Origin: Isoetes taiwanensis
Taxonomy: Eukaryota; Streptophyta; Lycopodiopsida; Isoetales; Isoetaceae
Reading direction: 5' to 3'
Assembly: GCA_021234155.1 (NCBI GenBank)
Contig: JAJEKV010000031.1
Coordinates: forward strand, 13,387,748-13,451,747
DNA length: 64,000 nucleotides
Position 1 is the stretch's first letter. Each line of letters starts with the position of its first letter. A program made the position numbers and the translations under genes. The notes below the pieces were generated by a model. The model was given only the letters and a program-made list of their open reading frames with translations, had not been told where the DNA came from and searched no databases. This document shows positions 49,375 through 57,700 of the stretch, in pieces.

Positions 49375-49417
49375 GGTATCAATACAGCTTTCAGAAGTGA
49401 GCCCGGCAACAGGCCGT
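49375..49417 (-). promoter_or_regulatory. primer-binding site and leader of copy F
   Basis: Directly after the LTR end the sense strand reads ACGGCCTGTTGCCGGGC, then 25 bp to the gag ATG. The GTTGCCGGG core matches the inner part of a plant tRNA-Asp-type PBS (TGGCGCCGTTGCCGGGG). The first bases do not match, so the tRNA is uncertain. Confidence 0.45.
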
Positions 49418-49915
49418 TGTTTGAGGTCGGGCTCGCGGGATCGCCTGAGGGACAGATCTCTGTGAGATCCGTGAAGTCCGGCAGGGCAAATCCTGAGACA
49501 CTCTTGTCACGCGGGATTTTTGCTAACAGAGGAAAGAACAAGAAAAACTCAGATAAAACAGCAATGGCAATACACAATGAAACACACAAGACACTTGTGG
49601 AGAACACGGCAATCCATTGATCAAAACAAGTGTACAATGAAGGCTCAAAAGAGCGCACAACAGGCGACCAGCATGTCTGCTCTGTAGTGACCCAAAAGAA
49701 CACTCTGAACCCTCCTTTTGAAGGAGCAAAAATGCTACAATATATAGGAACACGGAGTGGCCTACGGGCCTGAATCTGATCCTCATCATGGCACCGTGGA
49801 GCTTTGACCCGCCGTGGCGCCTTGTAGATCCCTCTTCTTGGACACCGTGGCCAGTGGGGCCTCGCCCTCATGCAGCAAGTATAGACCTGTGTGTCTGCCA
49901 GGCACAGGGCTAACA
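49418..49915 (-). repeat. 5' LTR of copy F (outer right LTR)
   Basis: A 498-bp LTR, TGTTTGAGG to GGCTAACA. It pairs with 2295-2912 through the shared target duplication. It lacks about 120 bp between CATCATGG and GAGCTTTGACC that all other LTRs keep. TATA box at about 49739-49747 on the minus strand, so this is the promoter end of the founding element. Its first 225 bp in plus coordinates are almost identical to the left LTR, suggesting a fairly recent insertion. Confidence 0.85.
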
Positions 49916-49920
49916 CATTC
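49916..49920. repeat. target-site duplication CATTC, right copy
   Basis: Matches 2290-2294 exactly and directly follows GGCTAACA. Confidence 0.85.
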
Positions 49921-50564
49921 CTATCAATGAAATTCGATGCTCTTCTTGCTCTCATTAATGTTAATGAAATGTTATCACAACACAACCTTTGGTTGACTAT
50001 TCTTGACCGTATTTTGCCAAATCCAGCCACAAAAATTATTTTTGCTTATCCAAATGACAATATGATCAATTGCCTATATTCCTTATCATCATTACAGCAC
50101 ATTTGCTTTGGAAATTCTCAAAAACGCGTCTGGCAACTCCAAAATCCCAATCTCTGATCACTGTTTTCAGATTTGACTGCTATTGACCAAATTTTGACTG
50201 CACTTTGAGCTCGAATAACTCACAAACTATACTTCTGACTTGGTCAGAAGCTTTACAATTGGTTACCTACAACTTTTTTGATCAAGTCTACAGTGATTGA
50301 CCCAAAAAATCGATCTGCATATCAATACCACAACTGTTTTGGCAAAGGTGCCAATTTCTGGAAATGGGAAAGGTATAAAAATTCAAGTTTTTGAACTTGT
50401 CTTTGAAATTAGCTTGCATAGATTGATCACCTTAAGTGATCTGGAGGTTCTAACCCCAATTTGAGTGAAAACTCAAGTTGGTTCCTTGTGGTTGATCCTT
50501 AAGCCAGGTTTAGGGTCAACATTTTGGAGGTTCTACCAAGATCTCTACCTGGATTTTCGAACTC
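49921..50564 (+). other. leader of element H
   Basis: Clean AT-rich sequence between the block and the gag start of H. It contains TATAAAAATT near 50374, and paired words GGAGGTTCTA at about 50442 and 50525. No ORF. The PBS of H was not recognised here; together with 1-2289 it forms the 5' region of H. Confidence 0.5.
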
Positions 50565-51722
50565 ATGGCTCCAAAACAAAAGTTTCCAGCAGAGCAAGAA
50601 CCAATGGAAGATCAGGAGACTTCAGAGCCTTTCAGAGATAGATCTCTTCCCCCTAATTTTGCAAGTGGATTACTTCAAAGCCTACCTTATCAGTTCGAGT
50701 TGAATATGCCTACTCCATTGCCTACTTTTGATTCCAGCATGAGTGCTAATACTTTTTTAAGAGTCTTTGAAGATTATTACAGGGATTTTGGCTTCAAAAA
50801 AGGATGCAAGCTATCACAATTTGAAAAGTGCTTTAAAGAGGAAAGTGAAGCTGGTGCTTGGCTGACTTATGAGAAGCTTATGGGAACCACTTCTTGGGAT
50901 GACCTTGTCACCAAGTTTTTGGACAGGTTTGGAAAACGTGCTGCTCCTAAAGACCTTGTTAATGAGTTGCAAAATTTCTCCATTTATGCAGGTGAAAGTG
51001 TGAGCCAGTATAAGGAGAGATTTAGCACCTTCATAAATAGATGCCAAAAAGTTCAAGTCACTGTTCCCACACTCTTTTTGGTGTCCTCCTTTATTAAAGG
51101 CCTATCTTCTAGACCAGAAATTCACAGGAAGCTTATCAAGATTCAAGCTGCAGAAGGTTTTGATTCCATCTACAAAGTTTTTGCCAAGACCACTGAATTG
51201 ACCAAAATGTTTTCTATCCTACCAGAAAAGCACCATAGCTTTCATCATGATCCTTTTTACCCTGATGCCACTGATGGCCCTTATGAATCTCATCATTCTG
51301 TTCCTATTTATGCTGTGCATAAAGAAAAGAAAAAAGAAGAAGCTGATTCTCAGATTTTAGAAGTCAACGCAGACCTGACAAAGGTGACATCAAGCTTTAG
51401 CAGAAGTGACCAAACAACTTGTGGAGCTCAAGGCAAGCAGGGCAGGTAGAACTTACCCTGAATGTATTCATTGCAATAGAACTTCACATCCAGCTGACAT
51501 TTGTTATTGGCAAATATGTCCTAAATGTAAAAAGAAAGGTCACTTTGGTAGAGAATGTCCGGTCACGTGCTTTTTGCAATGAAATTGGCCATACTCGACG
51601 ACCTCGGATGCAATTTGTTAAAGAATATTTTGCCAAACAAGAGAGGGAAAAGAAGTCCGAGGCAACTCCTCATGTAAGATTTTGTGAGCCTACTAGCTCT
51701 ATAAGGTTTGTACAAGCCTGAG
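50565..51722 (+). pseudogene. gag of element H (second Ty3/gypsy element)
   Basis: ATG 50565 opens 294 codons. The N-terminus is charged, then comes the retrotransposon-gag core (LRVFEDYYRDFGFKKGCK, WDDLVTKFLDRFGKR, LVNELQNFSIYAGESVSQY, FLVSSFIKGLSSRPEIHRKL). A one-base loss near 51410 ends the frame at 51449. In the next frame two CCHC knuckles follow in tandem, CIHCNRTSHPADIC (from 51463) and CPKCKKKGHFGREC (from 51517). The core is typical of Ogre/Tat-type Gag. It is in the same orientation as the protease and RT parts downstream. One frameshift suggests a moderately old copy. Confidence 0.85.
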
Positions 51723-52104
51723 AGATGCCAAAGACCTAAGAAGTGATGGTGGTACAAACCCGAAGTATGGGAGATCCCCATAAACTTGCCGAGCCTACCA
51801 AGTTTGTTCCAGAGCATTTTAGGAGATCAGCACCGCCACCACCACGTTATGGAAGCCCCTCCTCAAGAAATAGCTCCACCTCCCCAACAAAAATATGGTA
51901 AGAAAGATCATGACTTTGATGAGTTGGATGTTTTACTAAAAAATTCCAAAGTAAGTGTGGACTTATTTACATTGTTAAAGATTGCTTTTGGTTATAGGAA
52001 AAGTTACTACAACAAACTACTTTTAGTGAAGCGTTAGCTTGTGTAGGTGTTGCAAATGCCACTAATCTTATTCGGCCCAAAATGAAGAGGATCCAGGTGC
52101 CTTT
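51723..52104 (+). other. gag-protease linker of element H
   Basis: Short open pieces: a Pro-rich stretch (HHHVMEAPPQEIAPPPQQ, 51786 on), then DFDELDVLLKNSKVSVDLFTLL and ALACVGVANATNLIRPK in shifted frames. Such a proline-rich linker with a conserved helix precedes protease in Ogre/Tat elements. One or two indels break the frame. Confidence 0.6.
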
Positions 52105-53418
52105 ATGTGCTCAGCAACTCTAGGAGGTTATTCTTTTTCCAATGTGTTGTTAGATGGAGGCTCACCTTTAAATATCATGCCTTATCATGTTATGAAAAAA
52201 TGTGGGCTCGAGATAGATAAAAGGTCATCTGTTTTGTTAAAATCTTTTTCTAATGCCAAGATAGCACCAGTTGGAATTGTGACCAAGGTCCCTGTTAACA
52301 CTGAAGGCATTGTTGTAGCTGTCAATTTTGTTGTTGTTGCTTTTGAAGATCTAGGAGAAGATGCAGATATATATGATCTCTTGCTGGGAAGGAGGTGGAT
52401 GGCTACAGTTGATGCTAGGCCAATCTGGTCTGAAGGGAGATGCACCATTTCAAATGGCATTCAAGTGGCCACAATCTACAACCAAGATGGTTCTTATGGC
52501 TTTAATGACGAGGTACATTTTATCAAAGAAATGCTTATAGAAGAACCACTAGGATCCTATAGTCTAGCAACTCCTGGCACAAAGAAAATTGAGTTGATTC
52601 CTTTAATTAGAGAATGTGCACTACCCTCTGAAGATGGCAGAAGAGGTTGTTTATGGTTTGATGGAGGAATATCAAAGAAATTGAATGTAGCTTCATCTGC
52701 AGCTATATTAAAAGATACTGCCAATAAACTTTTGGCTAAGGTAGGAAGGATTTTTCCCCAAATAACTTCTAAAGTAGCAGAATACAAGGCTTTGATTGCA
52801 GGTCTCCAGGAAGCTAGAGCTATGGATATTTCAATTATACATATTTATGGGGATTCACAGTTAGTCTGCAGACAGGTAAATGGTGAATATCAAGCCAAGA
52901 ATGCTGATATGGAGCTCCAGAGAAACCAGGTAATGGGGATGCTTGCTCATTTTACCTCTTGGAAAATTACTCATATCCCAAGGGAGCAGAATTGGGAAGC
53001 TGATGCTTTGTGCAGAGACACCTTGATGACTTATTTATCTGAGGGAGCTATACCAGAGGAAGATTTCGATGAGGATGAGGCTAAGGAGCTCTGTCCCATA
53101 TTAGTTATAAATGCATCCCAGGAAAAGGCAATCAATGAAGTTATAATCAACAAGCATGGCCAGGAAAGAACTCTGTTTGTGGGAGATCTTTTTGACACAC
53201 AAAATAAGGAAGAGATCAATAAATTCTTTGAAGAGAGAAGTGATGTGTTTGCTTGGGTTTATTCTGAGCTTATTGGTATCAAAGAGGAGGTATGTCAATT
53301 TGAAATTAAAATTAAGGAAGGGTGTAAGCCTGTCTTCCAGAAGTTAAGAAGAATAAATGCTTCACTTTTAGATCTAATTAAAGATGAATTGCATAAGATG
53401 TTGGATGCAGGTGTCATT
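52105..53418 (+). CDS. protease plus RNase H domain of element H Pol (5' part of split frame)
   Basis: This is an open frame of 438 codons before the insertion point. Residues 1-110 are an aspartic protease: active site NVLLDGGSPLNIMP, flap region, and DLLLGRRWM. Residues 175-315 form a complete RNase H with CLWFDGG (first Asp), EYKALIAGLQEAR (Glu), YGDSQLVCRQVNGEYQ (Asp) and HIPREQNWEADAL (last Asp). This is the archaeal/plant-type RNase H found in Tat-branch elements. Residues 320-438 start the RT region (VFAWVYSELIGIKE, LDLIKDELHKMLDAGVI). The frame runs into the insert at 53419 and ends 21 bases later. RNase H here lies before RT. No frameshift is visible across 1.3 kb. Confidence 0.9.
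53416..53418. repeat. ATT, left boundary of the tandem insertion
   Basis: ATT is the Ile codon of the H frame (AGVI). The same three bases occur between the two inserts (54473-54475) and after the second (60940-60942), where they are again an Ile codon in frame with VEIINPEWVS. Confidence 0.75.
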
Positions 53419-54039
53419 CTGGGAAGGGACTCGCAATAGACACAAAACCGGCCGATAGATAGGCTTGTCATTCATCACAGCAGCAGTATACAATGGTTTG
53501 AAGAATAGAGAGAGGTAGACGACCATAGGAACAATATCGGACTACCCCATAAAAAGAAATGTGCACAGGCAACATAGAAGGGCAATGGCGACAACTTCTC
53601 ACCGGGATAAAAAACCCCGCCCTTTCGGGTTTTCGAGGAAAACCCTAATGAGAAATGGTCGCCAACAACCTTGAATGTGATGCCTGGAGAACCGAAGAAG
53701 ATGGAGGTACGGCGAACCCAAAGATAGCAGGACCCCAGAGGATGGCAGAAGCCCCGAATGTGTTGCCTGGAGAACCGAAAAAGATGATGTGCTGGCGAAC
53801 ACAAATCTAGCAAGACCCCAGAAGATGGCGGAAGCCGGAGAGACGAAGGAGACATGTCGATGGTGAAGTCGAAAAAGCAGGATCCCCAAACGACCGCAAA
53901 AAACCTGCAGCAACTCAAAAGAACCCTAAAAATACTCGTAAATGGTTAGAAAGAACGAACATGCATGGCAGGGACAAGGCAAGCCGCACAACCAACCCCT
54001 GCAAAGAAGAGCAAATTAGAACATAAAAATCAGCACCCA

Positions 54040-54236
54040 GAAGATGAAAAAGCATCACCCAGCGGGTGGAAATTAAGTATGCGTCACCCTCAAGGTGGAA
54101 ATAAATAGCATCACCCTCAAGGTGGAAAAAATAGCATCACCCTCAAGGTGGAAAAAATAGCATCACCCTCAAGGTGGAAAAAAATAGCATCACCCTCAAG
54201 GTGGAAATAAATAGCATCACCCTCAAGGTGGAAATA
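54040..54236. repeat. minisatellite with hairpin-forming unit
   Basis: About seven units of 26-29 bp, core GCATCACCCTCAAGGTGG followed by A-rich spacer. Within each unit CACC..GGTG can pair over a five-base loop (CACC-CTCAA-GGTG), so the array can form a row of small hairpins. A diverged single unit (CATCACGGTGGAAATAAA) occurs near 54735 in the neighbouring insert. Confidence 0.8.
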
Positions 54237-54349
54237 AAAACAACATATGAAAAATGACATGATAGTGCTGCAAAAAACATTATTATAGTAAATGCAAAGT
54301 GAACAACATGAAACAGACGTGTCCCCCCGAGCAGGGCGGGAAGGGGGGG

Positions 54350-54472
54350 AAGCTCGGAGAAGGAAGGAAGCTGCTGTGAGAAGACGCCGATAACTGGTGC
54401 TGAAAGAGAAAGAGCTTGATATAGTGGCTCGTCCCTCCCCAGAATGGCTATCCGATGGCTCGGATCGATGCG
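54350..54472. repeat. right-end repeat R2, copy 1
   Basis: This 123-bp terminal repeat is identical to 60817-60939 except at two positions. It ends with an inverted repeat (ATCCGA TGGC TCGGAT, 54450-54465) seven bases before the end. In copy 2 the arms extend to eight base pairs. Confidence 0.85.
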
Positions 54473-54475
54473 ATT

Positions 54476-54509
54476 CTTGGAAGGGACTCGCAATAGACAC
54501 AAAACCGGC
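54476..54509. repeat. left-end repeat R1, copy 2
   Basis: Thirty-four bases starting CTTGGAAGGGACTCGCAATA. Copy 1 at 53419-53452 differs at one position. The two R1 copies each follow an ATT. Confidence 0.85.
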
Positions 54510-54531
54510 CGACTACCAGAGAACTTCCTAA

Positions 54532-54720
54532 CTACAAGCCCAACCGCTGCGAAACCTCCAAATGTTGAGACGGGTCACGAAGCACGTAACGAGAGTGAGA
54601 GGACGAGGAATGCCAGCGGCCGTGAGCCCGAGCTGCATCACGTGGAACCCCGCGAGCAGCAGCTGCCGAAGCCCCGCCACGACGAGCAGAATGCGTACCA
54701 TAAAGAGACGGGTCCAAGCC
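54532..54720 (-). CDS. C-terminal catalytic end of a tyrosine recombinase (last exon or remnant)
   Basis: The minus strand from 54720 encodes GLDPSLYGTHSARRGGASAA and continues to HGRW and SRYVLRD, ending LEVSQRLGL and a stop at 54532. The key residues are the His-x-x-Arg pair in HSARRGG, His/Trp in AHGRW, and the nucleophilic Tyr in SRY. The spacing and the SQRLGL ending match eukaryotic tyrosine recombinases of DIRS/Crypton type. The first catalytic Arg and the Lys lie upstream in the family and are not found here. The coding stretch is GC-rich, unlike the AT-rich DNA around it. Directly upstream, TCATTATAG is an acceptable splice acceptor, so it may be a last exon. The same frame is nominally open further upstream, but that part is hydrophobic low-complexity sequence and not recombinase-like. 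Confidence 0.75.
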   Translation of the reverse strand, partial: GLDPSLYGTHSARRGGASAAAARGVPRDAARAHGRWHSSSSHSRYVLRDPSQHLEVSQRLGL

Positions 54721-54745
54721 TATAATGAGCGACACCATCACGGTG

Positions 54746-57700
54746 GAAATAAACGGTCCAGAAAAAACGTGACATCTAGAAAAGATAAGCATCAATGTAA
54801 ACCCATAAAAAAGAACGTCAAGAACACGAAACAAACTAAAAGTGGCCGTTAGAATGTGCCCAATATAACACCTCGTGTACAACAACGTAAGACACGCCAC
54901 ATCTAGATAACGAGAAGCAGAAAAAGGAAAAATGATCAAATAGAAAACCAGGTCGCAAAATCTCAATGTGGTGCCAAACGCAATATGCATCATATCCCGA
55001 TAAAGTGAAATAGCAACACCATGCACAAAATTAGAATGTAGCCAATAGAACACCTTGTGGACAACAACGTAGGACACCCCACATCTAGATAAAGAAAAGC
55101 ATAAAAATGAGAGATAATCCCATAGAAACCCATGCCGAAAATCTGAATGCAGTGCCAAACGTAATATGCATCCTATCGAGATAAAGCCAAATAGCAAAGA
55201 TGCCAATAAAGATCATACCAAATAGAAAAAGATCCACTACAAGTGCAAAAACCCTCAATAGACAGTTAGAAATGGATTGCTCGAGAGAACTAGAATCACG
55301 CAAAACCAGCACCATGCACAAATGAGAATGTGCCCAATATAACACCTTGTATACAATGTTCGACGTAAGATACCCCCTATCAAGAAAAAAGGAAGATGAT
55401 CCAAGTGTGGTGATGTCAGAAGACAAATAACACCATATGCGTAAAGCCATAAAAGGGCCCCAATAGGAAACAAACTCTGGCAAACGAGAGACGAGATGAG
55501 AGAAGAGGATGGAGGCATGTTAGTACCAGTCAAAAGGAAGGTCAAGAAGGAAATTGCGACGAAAGTTGGTCGGATCCCAACGAAAAACAAAAATGAGGCG
55601 TAAGTAGTCAAAGGTGAGGTTATGGCGAAGGAAAGGAAGAGATGGAGGTCAAATTGCCAAGGTGGGGGTGGAAGGGAAGGAGGTTACGGCCAAGGATATC
55701 GAGGAGATGGAGGTTGAGAGCGCCAAGGTTCGGGGAGGAGTAACGAGGTGATTCCAATAACCAAGGGATGAAATGGGTAATGGGAACACAACAATTACAT
55801 AATGTCAAGTGGAAAATTATAGCATGGAAATCGAAATACAAAATAAGGCAACTCGTGATAAACATTAAAAAACTTACGCTGGACAAATAAATGGGCATAT
55901 CCAGAGATGACAAATCCATAACATAACATATCAAGCGGTCAAAAGTACCAGGACAACAAAGGAAATGCTTTAAACCCAAGTATGAAGCAAAATGTCCCAC
56001 CAAAGGTTAGCAAAACAGAACAAGAACTCGCACCAAAATGGGAACAGATACTAGACAAATCCACTTGCAAATCCCAATGCAAAAAATGACGACCCAATAC
56101 ATGCATATATGGAAAAGTGGTGTAGAAACAAATTTGAGATAGAGCCAATGACCGTAAACCAATAGAAAATGTGTAAAAGAAGTATGCAATGCAACATGTG
56201 AAAAAGCCAAATATAGATCCCAAAGAGAAACACTATGAGACCCAGAATGGAGGAACCAAGAACTAGGCGAGCAAAGAACGAAGAAAATATTCGATGAAGC
56301 TCATCAAAGAAAAAGAAGACATGCTCCCCCCTGATACTCAAAGCTCAATGTCCATAAGGTCCATCATACATGGCCACAAAGATACAGCTCAAAGGTACAA
56401 CATATAACCCATGTCAATAGGATAAAAAACGGAGAAATCACTCAAATGACATAATGAACCCACAACGTATTGTAACGGCTATCAAATGTATACCTCCAAG
56501 TGTTGAGTCGGGTCACGAAGCACTTAGTGAGAGTGAGAAGAAGAGGATCGCCAGCGACCGTGAGCACGAGCTGGGCCGAGTCCGTAAAAAATGGAGAAAC
56601 CACCGAATAACCTAACATGGCTCCCATGTTCAAGAACAAACAAATACAACTTCGCGAAGTTGCAATGTTACGGAATAAATGACAATCGCCAACATAATGA
56701 CAATTTTAGAGCAGTGTTTCCAAAGTCATGTTGCACCTAAGCATAAAGATGAGAAAAGAAGAAGGCAAGCCAATGAACAACTGCAACAAGAAAATAACCA
56801 CGGACAAGAGCCCAACTGCCAGAAAAAATGTAAAACACGATCGCCTTAATAACAATGTGAACAATGCTATAATCCCCAAACCTCATAGAGCCGAATACGA
56901 AGAATGATCGAGTTAGCCGGCAAGTGAACATCTCCGCTAGAAGAAAGTTAGAAAAACCCCAAACATATGGCATAGCCGTAGGCAAGAAAAGCCAAAAAGA
57001 AAAAATCATTGAACATATAAAAAAGATGCATGTATCGAGGCAAATTAGAGTAGCTACCATATGAGGCAAAAAATGTTGCCATGATCGCATTCTAAGATAA
57101 GAAACCTCCAAAAGTAGGCCCCATGACTCCCATCAATGTCAACGCAGCCAAGACATGAACATCTTCCGTAAATAATTAATAAAGAGATCGAATTGACTAG
57201 AGAGAAATGAGAAAAATGTGTCCAATTGATACCAGATAACCCTAGGACATAGTCAGAAAAAACCAGGGGAAGGGTCCAGCCATGTGGTAATAACATAGCT
57301 CGCCTTCGAAGGTATCCAAACAAGCTTACAACAACATTTGGCAACCCTTCAAAAATGATGAACGTAAAAAATAAAGATGACGTAAAGGTGAGGTTAGGGC
57401 CAAGGTAAAAGAGGAAATGACGATCAACAGTGCTGAGGTCCCGGTCGAGTATCAGGAGGTTCGCCATATGGTAAAATAAGAAAAGAAAAGGGCAAGTGAA
57501 ATTATAATAACTACGGAAAATGATGTATCGTTAGTAAAGTTAAACCCGTACAGATGGTCTGCAATAATAAAGCCAAAGAGATAATGTACATGTGAAATGA
57601 AAGAAAAACAAAATGATTAGGTGAAGTGACATATTGTAAGAAAAGCTCGCACAAAAAGAGGAATGCAAACCCATGAAATAAACGCAACAATAAAATAACC

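Larger units (their letters stand above)
2295..49915 (-). mobile_element. composite block of one Athila-like Ty3/gypsy LTR retrotransposon family
   Basis: The outer LTRs (2295-2912 and 49418-49915) are both minus-oriented, end in TG..CA and share the CATTC target duplication, so one minus-strand element founded the block. A complete element should be about 11 kb, yet 47.6 kb separates the ends. The interior is made only of further pieces of the same family in both orientations. RT shows VCVDYRKLNQAT and a VFxDDFS box, protease carries LVDGG, and integrase carries an HHCC finger and a GPY motif. Together these place the family in the Ogre/Tat/Athila branch, probably near Athila because of the extra 3' ORF and no second RNase H. 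The internal order may be biological nesting, recombination or misassembly. Confidence 0.85.
53419..54472 (-). mobile_element. short insert sharing both ends with a tyrosine-recombinase element
   Basis: The insert is 1054 bp between ATT copies. Its first 34 bp match the first 34 bp of the neighbouring insert with one mismatch (53419-53452 vs 54476-54509). Its last 123 bp match the last 123 bp of the neighbour with two mismatches (54350-54472 vs 60817-60939). The interior is unrelated: a two-copy repeat of about 80 bp (53665-53830) and a minisatellite (54040-54236). No recombinase motif is present. It is best read as a non-autonomous relative mobilised by the enzyme of the larger element. There are no terminal inverted repeats. 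Confidence 0.65.

Noticed and set aside
49083-50030. 315-codon minus-strand ORF
   Set aside because: It crosses the target duplication, the whole LTR and the gag leader in the wrong frame, so it cannot be an element gene.
54040-54236. CRISPR-like array
   Set aside because: Spacers are short, A-rich and nearly identical. This is a plant minisatellite, with no cas genes.
53419-54472. Reading the short insert as a long LTR of one big element
   Set aside because: Only 34 bp and 123 bp are shared, at opposite ends. No second full copy exists at 59.9-60.9 kb, and ends are not TG..CA.
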